This document shows, piece after piece, positions 37,383 to 47,145 of a DNA stretch of 64,000 nt; the stretch's first letter is position 1; each line of letters opens with the position of its first letter. A program made the translations under genes and the position numbers. This DNA is from Sphingobacterium sp. SGG-5 (lineage in GTDB: Bacteria; Bacteroidota; Bacteroidia; Sphingobacteriales; Sphingobacteriaceae). The notes beneath the pieces were generated by a model that saw only the letters and a list, made by a program, of their open reading frames with translations, was not told the DNA's origin and searched no databases. The stretch spans positions 248,001-312,000 of the forward strand of contig NZ_JAAKGO010000001.1 of NCBI RefSeq assembly GCF_011043525.1. Direction: 5' to 3'.

Positions 37383-39140
37383 TTAAAAATCCAATACTTT
37401 AATTTCGGTACGCCTGTTTTCTTGATGCTGTTCTTCCGAACAGGAAACACCATTCCCACAATTGTTCTTCAATCGCGTTTCTCCATAGCCTTTTGCAATC
37501 AGTCGATTTCGCGACACGCCGTTCTGTACCAAATAGTCGACGGCAGCATCCGCACGGCGTTGTGAAAGCTTCAAGTTGTAGCTATCATTTCCCCGACTGT
37601 CGGTATGAGACGACAATTCGATACGCAGGGAAGGATTTTGTTTTAAGATGGACACCACATTATCCAAGATCAATGCCGCATCGGGACGGATCGTGCTTTT
37701 ATCAAAATCGTATAAGATATTTTTCAGCTCCCATGAACTGTCTTTCGCCAGTTCACACACACCCAGTTTTAGCGTGACGTATAAAGTCTGACTGCGATCC
37801 AATCCTTTGGTCGAGACCATTTCGGTCTGGGAATACTTACCCTGTTGATTGGCGACCACCGTAAATTCACTTTGTGCTTCTAACTGATAAATGAACTTCC
37901 CTTCCAGATCTGAGATCTGGCTGATATTAGTTTTGCTTCCGGTATTGGTCAGCATGGTATTGATACCGCCGACATTATGCTGGCTGACACAATCGAACGT
38001 CTCGCCTACCAGTGTAAACCGTGGGTCGTCGTGATATATTTCTTTAAAAATCACATTCGAATTACTTTGAAAATCCGTTTCGGTCAATACAAGTACAGGA
38101 GTCTTTATACCATTTTTCTCACCGATGACCTGATAACGGCCGGGCTTGATACCTGCTATTTTTGCAGCTTGCCCACTTGCATCCGAAATCGATTTCTCCT
38201 CACGGTCATTTCCCATGACAGACACGGTGACACCACTCAGGGCTAAATTCGTCTGTTTGTCCTTAACCACAATCTGCAAATCCTTTGCAGCCGCCACAGG
38301 TTTAGGGATATCGTCATATTTTATAGGCTCTTCTTTCACAGGTGGAACAACTGGAGTCGATTGGCTACCAAACATCATCTTCACCCCGATGCCTGCCTGT
38401 ATTGTTTTATGCAACGTTCTATTGGCAACCTGCTGCTCTTCGTAATGATCCAAAAAGCTCTTAACGGAAGTGGTCTCCTCCACGGGAAGAATTTCTACAC
38501 TATTCCGCACGGTAAACTGGCTAGGTTTATTGCCGAATTTGGTGCCAAAGGTTTGCACATAGTCCACATGGGCAAACAAAGCAACCTTCGGGCTTATTTT
38601 ATAATTGAATCGCAAGCCCCCTAAGGCCGCCCAGCTATTCGCCTTGTTGGTCGAATCATTCTCGGTCCACTGCGGATCGTAAAGCACCTGATTGCCGCTG
38701 CCATCATCGTACGTCATGGTCCGCACATACTCCGGAAAGTATTGCATCATCATACCTCCTCGTACATAAGCCTCCACATGAAACTTGTTTTTGCTCCATT
38801 TATATGTGGGTCCTATTGTAAAAAGGTAGTCCTTGAATCGCGCTGGATTACGATAGTCTGTTCCAAAATGGCCATTTTCAAACTTTAAGCTATCCTGCTT
38901 ATTTATGCCGTTGTAGATATAACGGGCATCTATGCCTATGCCAAATGTATTGCCTGAGAAATATTTATCGACAAAAAATCCGCCGTAATAGCCGATTTTA
39001 GTATCACCGATTTTCTTATAACTGTCCATCGGCACACTTGTGCCTCCTTGAATACCCACTTGGAGATCTCCTTTTACACGCTCCTGTGCAAAAGAGAAAA
39101 AGGAGCTCCAAACCATCCATACTAGTAAAAGTCTTTTCAT
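37383..39140 (-). CDS. OmpA-family outer-membrane protein with carboxypeptidase-regulatory-like domain
   Basis: This 585-residue protein has a signal peptide (KRLLLVWMVWSSFFSFAQ) and an N-terminal barrel of about 250 residues with alternating strands. Residues 290-355 look like a carboxypeptidase-regulatory-like domain (LQIVVKDKQTNLALSGVTV). The C-terminus is an OmpA peptidoglycan-binding domain: LYDFDKSTIRPDAALILDN, SHTDSRGNDSYN and LSQRRADAAVDYL, ending with an extra Cys pair (NNCGNGVSC). It anchors the outer membrane to the wall. It converges with the CHAT gene with a 72-base gap, so it may belong to that envelope locus. Confidence 0.87.
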   Translation of the reverse strand: MKRLLLVWMVWSSFFSFAQERVKGDLQVGIQGGTSVPMDSYKKIGDTKIGYYGGFFVDKYFSGNTFGIGIDARYIYNGINKQDSLKFENGHFGTDYRNPARFKDYLFTIGPTYKWSKNKFHVEAYVRGGMMMQYFPEYVRTMTYDDGSGNQVLYDPQWTENDSTNKANSWAALGGLRFNYKISPKVALFAHVDYVQTFGTKFGNKPSQFTVRNSVEILPVEETTSVKSFLDHYEEQQVANRTLHKTIQAGIGVKMMFGSQSTPVVPPVKEEPIKYDDIPKPVAAAKDLQIVVKDKQTNLALSGVTVSVMGNDREEKSISDASGQAAKIAGIKPGRYQVIGEKNGIKTPVLVLTETDFQSNSNVIFKEIYHDDPRFTLVGETFDCVSQHNVGGINTMLTNTGSKTNISQISDLEGKFIYQLEAQSEFTVVANQQGKYSQTEMVSTKGLDRSQTLYVTLKLGVCELAKDSSWELKNILYDFDKSTIRPDAALILDNVVSILKQNPSLRIELSSHTDSRGNDSYNLKLSQRRADAAVDYLVQNGVSRNRLIAKGYGETRLKNNCGNGVSCSEEQHQENRRTEIKVLDF

Positions 39141-39279
39141 AACCTATCATTTTAGTTTCTACAAATCATACAAGCGCATTTTTCTGATGCACCTGTAATT
39201 TGTAATCAACAGATAGGGAGAAATGTTACCATCGATAGCCTTAATCGATAGGACAAATTAACTGTACATTTATGATTTG

Positions 39280-39287
39280 TATCTTTG
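39280..39287 (+). promoter_or_regulatory. -7 box of the HAD phosphatase gene
   Basis: TATCTTTG is an exact TAnnTTTG match followed by CGG, with a start expected near 39294, 18 bases before the ATG. The -33 region is poor. Confidence 0.45.
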
Positions 39288-39311
39288 CGGATCAGAATGA
39301 ATATATAAAAT

Positions 39312-39977
39312 ATGCAAAAATATAGACACCTGCTATTTGATTTGGATGGAACATTAGCCGATCCTTCCGAAGGGATTACCAAATGTATTGCTTATGCTTT
39401 GGAATACTTTGGCATCAAAACCGATAACCTGGATACGCTACGATCATGGATAGGTCCTCCCATCAAAGACTCCCTGATGCAGATCTATCATTTTGATGAA
39501 GCACAGGCCAATCTTGGTGTCGAAAAATACCGGGAACGGTTTACGGACATCGGTATATACGAAAACAGGTTGTTTGATGGTGTGCAGGAATTATTGGAGC
39601 GATTAAAAGATGAAGGCTATTCCATCTATTTAGCAACCTCTAAACCAACTGTCTTTGCCCAACGGATCGTGGAGCATTTTAAAATCGACACATATTTCGA
39701 CTTCATTGGAGGTGCCGGATTAGATGACTCCCGCCCTACCAAAGGACATGTTATCCAACATGTAATGGAGGAAACAAATCTGAGCGACCCCTCACAGGCA
39801 TTGATGATAGGAGATCGGAAATACGACATCATAGGTGGACAAGCTTTTCATATGGATACAACGGGTCTCTTACATGGATTCGGAAGCCGGGCAGAATTAC
39901 AAAGTGCAGGAGCAACTTATATTTTTGACAATCTGGCTGAATTGAAGAAGGAGTTATTGTTTCTCAACAGTTTTTAA
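39312..39977 (+). CDS. HAD hydrolase, phosphoglycolate phosphatase-like
   Basis: This 221-residue protein has an intact HAD active site: FDLDGTLADP with the nucleophilic Asp, motif II in YLATSKP, the Lys in RPTKGHVI and motif IV in LMIGDRKYDIIGG. The helical cap between motifs I and II is of the Gph/PGMB type. It probably dephosphorylates a small sugar or glycolate phosphate; the exact substrate is not predictable. It is a single gene, transcribed away from the OmpA gene, and its stop codon lies inside the left arm of a long inverted repeat. Confidence 0.88.
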   Translation: MQKYRHLLFDLDGTLADPSEGITKCIAYALEYFGIKTDNLDTLRSWIGPPIKDSLMQIYHFDEAQANLGVEKYRERFTDIGIYENRLFDGVQELLERLKDEGYSIYLATSKPTVFAQRIVEHFKIDTYFDFIGGAGLDDSRPTKGHVIQHVMEETNLSDPSQALMIGDRKYDIIGGQAFHMDTTGLLHGFGSRAELQSAGATYIFDNLAELKKELLFLNSF

Positions 39978-40049
39978 CCCAGATTCCGCGTTAGGAATGT
40001 AAACGAAGCGGAAGGCTGCAGTTCGTGATCTAATATGGTCTGGGTTTAA
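39974..40049. repeat. Nested inverted repeat at the end of the HAD gene
   Basis: The outer arms TTAACCCAGA (39974-39983) and TCTGGGTTTAA (40039-40049) pair with one bulge. Inside, TTCCGC (39984-39989) pairs with GCGGAA (40008-40013), or alternatively ATTCC (39983-39987) pairs with GGAAT (39994-39998). The two inner hairpins exclude each other. No T run follows, so it is not a simple terminator. Confidence 0.45.
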
Positions 40050-40535
40050 CTATATGGAGATATAGGTCAATAAATAAGCCGCTGTGTTGTTCGGAAAACA
40101 AAGAGCCATAACATCATCGCAAACAGCTATAACATGGCCTCAAACCGCGTTTACAAGGCCCTAGACACGAATATATGCAGGTAGACAGTATTCACATCGT
40201 ATAATTGCTACGTAACATACCTGAAATGAAATAAGATCTCCATAATATTGGATAATTAATACATTATAAAGAAATTTCAATTCAACATATCGTGTTTACT
40301 GAGCGGGAGCTGCTGTATTGTGTTGGTGACAATCTATATTGTTTCTGTCAAAATGAGGGGAACATGTTTACAACGGGTAAGCAATTGACATGAAACGGTA
40401 AAAACAACGGTTCTAAGGCCATCACCTCTGGAATAATGGACGTTGTAGTCAGAATAAATACATTACATTTTAAGACAAAAGTAAATCACTTTGTACGCAT
40501 GTTACGTAGTACAGAAAAAATGAACGCTGTCGTGT
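40050..40535. other. Gene-free region at the end of the polysaccharide locus
   Basis: No ORF with coding character was found in these 486 bases. It contains a perfect 11-base inverted repeat, CTACGTAACAT (40208-40218) and ATGTTACGTAG (40499-40509), whose outer ends are 302 bases apart. The segment could be a small non-autonomous element or the decayed edge of the island. No direct repeats flank the arms. Confidence 0.4.
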
Positions 40536-42143
40536 TTATTTCGCAGTCTGATTTTTAATTTGATTTAGCAACATTTCCAGTTCTTTTAATTTATCTGGAT
40601 ATGTTTCTGCTAAATTTTCTTGTTCACGTAAATCGCTATCGATATTATAGAGCTGAGGTTCCGTATTATTTCCCATATCGGTTTTCGGATATGTGTAAAC
40701 GTTAAACTGTGGCTTATCTGTCGGTTCTATATATTTCCAGCCATCTTTTACAAGAGACAAGGTACTGCTCATATTCTGCTGAACTACATGCTGGCGTCCC
40801 TTAGAGGTTTCTCCAAGCAGAACAGAACTATAGTTTCGACTATCCATAGCCAACTTATCTGCATTCGTATTTCCGGTTAACGCTGCTAATGTCGCAAGCA
40901 AGTCAACCTGACTAAAAAGAGCCTTTGATGTACCTGCTTTTATGTTCTTAGGCCAACGAACGATAAATGGAACTCTTGTGCCTCCTTCGTAAGCACTGTA
41001 TTTTCCTTCCCTAAGACTTCCCGATGGTGTATGGCCACCTAGATTTTCGTAAGAGCCATCAAGATAACCATCATCCATTACCGGTCCGTTATCGCTGGTA
41101 AAAATAATGATGGTGTTTTCGGTTAGCTTAAGTTCATCCAGTTTATCTAATATTTGCCCAACAGTCCAGTCCATCTGCAGCAGGACGTCGCCATACACGC
41201 CAAGTCTGCTTTTACCAACAAAGGTCTCTCCCGGTACACGCGGTACATGCAGGTCATGTGTAGCGAAATAAAGGAAGAAAGGATTTTCTTTATTCCGGTC
41301 GATGTAATCCAGCGCTTTTTGGGTTAAGGTTTCCGCGATCTGGTCATCTTGCCAGAGGGCAGCTTTTCCTCCCGTCATATAGCCTATACGGGGTATGCCA
41401 TTAATGATGGTTTGGTCGTGTCCAAAACTTGGATGCATGCTGACAACATCGTTTTTTCGTCGTGTCCTACTATCATAGCTTACCACAGTACCGGTTTCAA
41501 CCTCGAGATTGTATATTGTAGAAGTATCGCCAATAGGATCTCCATAGCTTACCTGAATGGGATCTGATGGGTCAAGTCCAACCACTTGCCGGTTCTCCAC
41601 AAAAACACAGGGGACTCTATCCGCAGTAGCGGGCATGATGAATATGTAATCAAACCCGATATCTCCAGGTCCCAACATGATCTCACCATTCCAATCCGGA
41701 CCACCAGTAGGCCCCAGTCCCAAATGCCATTTTCCGACCACTCCCGTCGCATAGCCGTTTTGCTTTAACTCCTTCGCTACCGTTGTTTGGGAGGTATCAA
41801 TAGTCAATCCGGCATCTCCCGGCGCGATACTCACATCTTTAATATTACCAACACTCCAGGTCGTTGTATTTCTCCAGTGGTATTTCCCCGTTAAAAAAGA
41901 ATATCTGGACGGCGTACAGATGGAAGCCGTCGCATAGGCATTGGTAAACAGCAAGCCCTCTTCGGCAAGCCTGTCAACATTAGGGGTTTTGATATGCGTT
42001 GCACCATACGAACTCAAGTCGCCATAACCAAGATCATCTACATATACAACGATAATATTGGGCAGGTCCTGATTATTTTTTTGGCAGCTGATTGTCGTGA
42101 TACCGAAGATTACTACCGCTATATTAAAAATCTTATTTTTCAT
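40536..42143 (-). CDS. Sulfatase (S1-type, formylglycine), lipoprotein
   Basis: This 535-residue protein has a lipoprotein signal with Cys20 (FGITTISC), so it is probably cell-surface or periplasmic. The metal site starts with VVYVDDLGYGDL, and the maturation motif is SICTPSR with Cys76 (C-x-P-x-R), which must be oxidised to formylglycine. GKWHLG and FFLYFATHDLHVPR are further family parts. It would remove sulfate esters from sugar chains. No sulfatase-maturing enzyme is encoded in the window. It is the last gene of the minus-strand polysaccharide locus, 30 bases after the frameshifted TIM-barrel gene. Confidence 0.93.
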   Translation of the reverse strand: MKNKIFNIAVVIFGITTISCQKNNQDLPNIIVVYVDDLGYGDLSSYGATHIKTPNVDRLAEEGLLFTNAYATASICTPSRYSFLTGKYHWRNTTTWSVGNIKDVSIAPGDAGLTIDTSQTTVAKELKQNGYATGVVGKWHLGLGPTGGPDWNGEIMLGPGDIGFDYIFIMPATADRVPCVFVENRQVVGLDPSDPIQVSYGDPIGDTSTIYNLEVETGTVVSYDSRTRRKNDVVSMHPSFGHDQTIINGIPRIGYMTGGKAALWQDDQIAETLTQKALDYIDRNKENPFFLYFATHDLHVPRVPGETFVGKSRLGVYGDVLLQMDWTVGQILDKLDELKLTENTIIIFTSDNGPVMDDGYLDGSYENLGGHTPSGSLREGKYSAYEGGTRVPFIVRWPKNIKAGTSKALFSQVDLLATLAALTGNTNADKLAMDSRNYSSVLLGETSKGRQHVVQQNMSSTLSLVKDGWKYIEPTDKPQFNVYTYPKTDMGNNTEPQLYNIDSDLREQENLAETYPDKLKELEMLLNQIKNQTAK

Positions 42144-42173
42144 CTGTCTATAGTTTGCTTTTTAAGAGTGATT

Positions 42174-43903
42174 TTACTCCCTTTTTAAATCCAACAAATG
42201 GAAAAAGGTATTGTCACCACCGATATATCTAATTATAAAATCAGATTGTTTTTCTAGTGCCTTAGCGAATACCGCATCATTAATAGTAAATACATTCTTC
42301 ACCCACTTATCTGTTGCGGTATTTTTTATCTTCGCTGCACTAATCATTTTCTGACCATTATAATACAATAATTCCCAGCTTCCGGTGCCCGTATCTTTAT
42401 AAGTTATCGATAGACTTATTTTTTGCTGTTGGGCGTTATTGAAAAAGTTTTTATCCAACGAAAAATACATTTTGCTATCGGTAGCTGGTTTGAAGGCCCT
42501 CGCAAAACGACCATATATGGTTGTATCCACGTTCCAATATGCATCACTTGTTGTTTCGGGATCTATCTGTTCTAAATGCTTGAAAAAATTACCACGGTCT
42601 ACCATCCAGCCAATATCGTTATCATCTTTTCGCTTACGACATACTATTGGCCCCGCCCACAATTTTATCTCATCACCAATTTTTGCTCCTTTCGATGCAA
42701 ATTCGGCTATAATTTTATGGTATCTCGCCATATTCAATCGCGTAGCTTTCCCATAAATACGTTCTGGAAAAGTTTCGGTATCTGATGCGTCCATCATGCG
42801 ATGCATGGCACAAAATGCATATTCTGCTTTAGAAGGATTATGCAAAGAACTTACATGTCGATTGTAAAACTCAAGCCCCTCTAAAAATGGTTTGGATTGT
42901 TTGATAATGTTGACCTGCGGATTCCAATAATCTATATCGTAAAAAAGTGAAGCAATAGCTCCCCAATAGAACACCAGTGAAGGATTTTTCTTCACCCAAG
43001 GCTGTCCAAGCAAAATATTATCGAATTCTCCACGGGCAAAAAGTGTCTTACTGGCCGCCGCAGCCTTTTGGTGAAATTCTCGCCAAGGCCCCAATAATCG
43101 CAAATTGTAATTATGATTGTAGCCGGCGGGAAACTGTCCTTTTTTCGCCCCAAACGCTGTAAGATGTTTCAACTGCCAGTTTCGTTCGCGATCCGTATTA
43201 GCATCATCCGTAAACATTAATGGTATGATAGTTCTTCCATCCCGCCAAAGAGATTTGCGATAATATTCCCACACCTCCATTCGGAAATCCATCCACTTTT
43301 CGCGCGGAATATCATATTGTTTATCTATCGGTTTATTTGCTCCCTGATAGGGTCCTGTATCCCCGTAAAGCCTTCTGAAACATGATAATACAATAAACGA
43401 TTTACATCTTCCTCCGGTAGTTTTTTAATATAGTTGCTAAAAGCATCGATAAATGCATAGAAGTATTTCAGATATTCTTTAGCAAAATAATAGGGATATT
43501 CCCTATCGGGATAGCTGTAATCACCTACAGGTTTTACCTGCACCTTAAGTACACCATGTTCATATATCCAATCGGGTGCACTCGGGCCAAACCATATCTG
43601 GAAACCAATCCCTAATCCAGCTTTCTTTGCATCAGCAAGACAGCGCCCAATAATTTCTTCAAACGCATATCTTCCCGGTTCAGGCTGCAAATCTTTCCAC
43701 GTATAGATGATATACAAACTCCTTACATGTGGCGACTTTAGCAATGCTTCGCTATGAAGATTATAGGAGCCATAATGTAGGTAAGGAGCGATTCCTGGAT
43801 TTCGAATACCTCTTGGTGAAATATTTTGCGAAGTTGCTGCATTCCAGATCAGTGTAAAAAGGGCGACATAAATTAATCTCATACATCTATTTTTCTTATT
43901 CAT
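42174..43903 (-). pseudogene. Frameshifted copy of the TIM-barrel-like glycosidase candidate
   Basis: Two reading frames together match the intact paralogue at 47146-48861 along its whole length. The N-terminal part runs from 43903 (signal peptide LIYVALFTLIWNAATS) to HVSEGFTG and then leaves frame, stopping at 43325. The C-terminal part resumes as DTGPYQGANKPID and continues to 42174. The break is at the C run 43361-43364 (four G on the coding strand, where five would restore the frame). Both candidate catalytic segments (SEGFTGD and ARGEFDN) are otherwise conserved. This may be a real pseudogene, a phase-variable gene or a sequencing error in a homopolymer. Confidence 0.8.
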
Positions 43904-45305
43904 TCCAATCATCTGTTCGGAAAGGGAAAACAGGCATTCCAAAGTTGTCGTACAGATTACCTTTGCGATAATTCCTGAAACAGTATCGTACCGCAATCGG
44001 CTTATTGACCTGATTGCTGCTTACCTGTATTCCTTTTGCGCCAATAATCTTTGCTTCCGTAACCGGATAAAACTTTTTATCTTCACCGGCTATCTCTAAT
44101 CCTTCGGTAAGTTTTTCATGTAAGGACAGTCCTATTGGGGCATTGTTAAACCTTAATAATATTGTGCTCCCCTGTATTTCCATCTCTTTATATTCGGGAA
44201 ACGTGTAGGGAATACCCTTCACGTTATAAGTCTGGGCCAAAGCTTGATAAAGTAAGCGCTTTGCTACGGTGGTTTTATCGGGCGGGTGAATACTGTGATT
44301 GGAACCAACGTCCACTGTTGTTATAATACCGGAGTTGGGAATCATTGCTCTGGCTTTTAGCTGCGCTTCTCTCATATACGCCCCCTTAAATCCAGAAGCG
44401 TTTGAATACGTCCAGGGAGCCAGCTGCACGTAATAAAACGGAAATTTGTCTCCCCCATCCCAAAGTGCCCTCCAGTTCTTTACCATAGCCGGCAACATCT
44501 TTTCATATAGAAAAGGTGTACTGACATCCCTTTCGCCCTGATACCATAAGAATCCTCTTATACTAAAATTACGTAACGGATAAACCATTGCATTGTAGAG
44601 GTATGAAGGTCCCCAGTGATTTATACGGGTTGTGGTGTCTTTCGCCATCACTGGAAATTCTTTCAGGTATTCAGAGGCCATCCAACCTCGAACGGGAGTG
44701 CCTCCATATGCCGAAACAATAATGCCTATGGGGATATCCAGATGTTCTTGCAGCATTTTCCCGAACTGAAATGCCAAAGCACTGAAAACCGCAGCACTTT
44801 TTGGAGTTGAAACGTTCCAGGCAGTATTATCCAAATCTTCAACGGGCTGAGCAGACAGGGCAGTGGGTACCTTAAAAAGCCGAAGCTGCTTATTCGTTGC
44901 ATTAGCTATTAAGTCGGCTGAATGAAGTATGGGTTGATTCATCGCTCCCCTCAACAACATTTGCATATTAGACTGCCCGGAACAAAACCAAACCTCGCCA
45001 ATGGCTATATTTTTCGTAATGGTTTCCTCGCCATCGTTATAGATGATACGATAGGGACCACCTGCTTCCGGCGTGTGGATAGCTGTCAGCCATTTCCCTT
45101 CACGATCTACCTTTGTATTAATTTGCGTGTTATCCCATGACGTTGTTATGGTAACCATAGCCCCTGCATTTGCACTTCCCCATAGCTTCACCTTACTATT
45201 TCGTTGCAAAACAGCGTTATCTCCTAGTATCGACGGCAAATTGACCTTAGAAAATGAGTAAAGAGAAGAAAGAAGCAATACAAGTAATACACTATTTTTT
45301 TTCAT
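43896..45305 (-). CDS. Sialate O-acetylesterase-like SGNH hydrolase
   Basis: This 469-residue protein has a signal peptide (KKNSVLLVLLLSSLYSFS). The SGNH nucleophile block is FCSGQSNMQM with Ser112, and the catalytic His is in the later NHSIHPPDK. The beta-rich N-terminus (LPSILGDNAVLQRNSKVKLW) is the fold seen in 9-O-acetylesterases. It would remove acetyl esters from sialic acids or other sugars. In a locus with sulfatases it probably strips substituents before glycosidases act. Its stop overlaps the start of the frameshifted gene by 8 bases. Confidence 0.9.
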   Translation of the reverse strand: MKKNSVLLVLLLSSLYSFSKVNLPSILGDNAVLQRNSKVKLWGSANAGAMVTITTSWDNTQINTKVDREGKWLTAIHTPEAGGPYRIIYNDGEETITKNIAIGEVWFCSGQSNMQMLLRGAMNQPILHSADLIANATNKQLRLFKVPTALSAQPVEDLDNTAWNVSTPKSAAVFSALAFQFGKMLQEHLDIPIGIIVSAYGGTPVRGWMASEYLKEFPVMAKDTTTRINHWGPSYLYNAMVYPLRNFSIRGFLWYQGERDVSTPFLYEKMLPAMVKNWRALWDGGDKFPFYYVQLAPWTYSNASGFKGAYMREAQLKARAMIPNSGIITTVDVGSNHSIHPPDKTTVAKRLLYQALAQTYNVKGIPYTFPEYKEMEIQGSTILLRFNNAPIGLSLHEKLTEGLEIAGEDKKFYPVTEAKIIGAKGIQVSSNQVNKPIAVRYCFRNYRKGNLYDNFGMPVFPFRTDDWNE

Positions 45306-45333
45306 CTATCTGTTTTTCTCGGTTTCATACTCC

Positions 45334-46785
45334 TTACAATTCAAAATCCTCTTTTAGAGGTTTTCTGATATCCTTAACACCCGTATTTCCACCTGTACTA
45401 AGTGAAATATCGACTGGTGTATTCTTTTTCCAGCCCCCCCTTGTAAAATCGGGTATATCTACCGCTTGGGAACGGTTGTTGACCGAAGTCTCGCTCAGCG
45501 GAAATATACAGCTCCATAAAGCTGCGTCGTAAACATCCTGGTCTAATGGCAAGCCATTACGCAGACAATCTATCGTTCGCCAATCCATTAAAAAGTCCAT
45601 TCCGCCGTGGCCTCCCACCTTCTTAGCCAATTCGCCGATTTTCTTTACGATAGCTGGTTGGTATTTTTCTTCTACCTCTTTCATCTGTTCTTCGGTAAAC
45701 CAATTTCTGTGATGGGTAGATATACGACCGGGCAAAGGGTATTTTTGTGCTATACCTTTGGTGCCGCTTATCAGGTGGATACGCGAATAAGGGCGCAACG
45801 AACTCACATCATGCTGCAGCATGATCGTTTTGCCTTTATGCGTTTTAATAATAGAGGTGTTCATATTCCCACGATAGTCTTTACCCGCAAAAGGTTTATA
45901 CAAATCGTTTTCCTTTGCCAACTCTTCCACCCGCTGACCGAGCACAAAGTCGGCAGAAGACATCGACACCATATAATCCAATTGATCTCCCCTATTTATA
46001 TTCATCACTTGACAGATTGGTCCTAAGCCATGAGTAGGATATAAATTACCTTTCCGCTCATAGTTTTCCTTGAGCCGCCACATATCCCATTTGAAATTCT
46101 TGCGGGTAAAGTTTTCCGTTAATTCATGGATATAGGCTCCTTCGCAATGGATAATTTCACCAAAAAAACCTTGTCTAGCCATATTCAGCGTGAGTAATTC
46201 AAAAAAATCGTAACAACAGTTTTCAACCATCATACAATGTCTTTTAGTTGCCTCAGAAGTTTCTACCAATTGCCAGCATTCGTCTATGGTCGTGGCCGCA
46301 GGTACTTCTACACAAACGTGCTTTCCCTGCTGCATTGCGTACACCGCTACAGGTGTATGTAAAGCCCAATGGGTGCATATATATATCAGATCGATATCGT
46401 CTCGTTCGCAAACGGCTTTCCAATCTTCCTCCCCAGTATAGATCTTTGGCTTTTGCCCCGAGTTTTTAATACGGTTGAGTGCAAAATCTATTTTATCCGG
46501 CTGTAAATCGCATAACGCGGCGATCGTTACATTTTCGATTTGGCTCATACGATATACAGCAGCCTGTCCACGGGTTCCAACACCGACAAAACCTATACGC
46601 ACATTGTCGATCTTTGGTGCACTATAACCACACATATTGAAAACAGGCCGGCCCTTGTCAACTGTTGGAGAAGCATTTGCATGAGCAATATTCTGACTAT
46701 TTGCAAACAACTTGGACGGCTGCAACAAAGCGCCTAACCCCAATAAACTTCCTGTTTTTATAAAATCTCTGCGTTTCTTTTCCAT
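45334..46785 (-). CDS. Gfo/Idh/MocA-fold protein, GH109-like glycosidase candidate
   Basis: This 483-residue protein starts with a twin-arginine-like signal (KKRRDFIKTGSLLGLGALL). The NAD-binding Rossmann motif GVGTRGQ is at residues 68-74, followed by IYICTHWALHTPVAVYAM and the CVEVPAATTIDECW region. This is the layout of GH109, whose members cleave alpha-N-acetylgalactosamine through an NAD-dependent redox mechanism. The same fold also contains ordinary dehydrogenases, so the activity is inferred from the locus. It lies between the small secreted protein and the esterase. Confidence 0.82.
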   Translation of the reverse strand: MEKKRRDFIKTGSLLGLGALLQPSKLFANSQNIAHANASPTVDKGRPVFNMCGYSAPKIDNVRIGFVGVGTRGQAAVYRMSQIENVTIAALCDLQPDKIDFALNRIKNSGQKPKIYTGEEDWKAVCERDDIDLIYICTHWALHTPVAVYAMQQGKHVCVEVPAATTIDECWQLVETSEATKRHCMMVENCCYDFFELLTLNMARQGFFGEIIHCEGAYIHELTENFTRKNFKWDMWRLKENYERKGNLYPTHGLGPICQVMNINRGDQLDYMVSMSSADFVLGQRVEELAKENDLYKPFAGKDYRGNMNTSIIKTHKGKTIMLQHDVSSLRPYSRIHLISGTKGIAQKYPLPGRISTHHRNWFTEEQMKEVEEKYQPAIVKKIGELAKKVGGHGGMDFLMDWRTIDCLRNGLPLDQDVYDAALWSCIFPLSETSVNNRSQAVDIPDFTRGGWKKNTPVDISLSTGGNTGVKDIRKPLKEDFEL

Positions 46786-46791
46786 ACTGAT

Positions 46792-47112
46792 TTATTGCTT
46801 ATTTTGGTTTCTGATTTTTTCTATATTTTCACGTCGCTGCGAATATTGTTCTGCGGTTAGTATCTCTTTTATATCCATTTCTTGTTTCTCTCTCACCTCT
46901 TTTATTTTTAGAAATCTTTCTCTATTATGCAAAGCAGTATTTTCTTTCAATGCTTTGATCTCCGCGACGACATTTTTATTCACAGTCTGGATTTTTGTTC
47001 GTTGCTCTTTTGTCATGGTAATCCCTGTCATTGGAGTTAATTTTTCCTGGTTTGTTTGGCCAACACTATACATACATATCAGCATCGTCAACGCTAAAAA
47101 TAACTTTTTCAT
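46792..47112 (-). CDS. Small secreted helical protein (Spy/CpxP-like)
   Basis: This 106-residue protein has a signal peptide (KKLFLALTMLICMYSVGQ) and a charged helical mature part with MTKEQRTKIQTVNKNVV and ILTAEQYSQRRENIEKI. The spaced LT..Q segments recall the LTxxQ motif of periplasmic chaperones Spy and CpxP. It may be a periplasmic chaperone or binding protein for the locus. It lies 33 bases downstream of the intact TIM-barrel-like gene and 6 bases before the GH109-like gene. Confidence 0.72.
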   Translation of the reverse strand: MKKLFLALTMLICMYSVGQTNQEKLTPMTGITMTKEQRTKIQTVNKNVVAEIKALKENTALHNRERFLKIKEVREKQEMDIKEILTAEQYSQRRENIEKIRNQNKQ

Positions 47113-47145
47113 AGCAATTTAATTTTAAGATGTACTGTTTGATTT

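Noticed and set aside
45607-46026. A 139-codon plus-strand frame within the GH109-like gene
   Set aside because: Antisense shadow with low-complexity hydrophobic sequence and no promoter or family feature.
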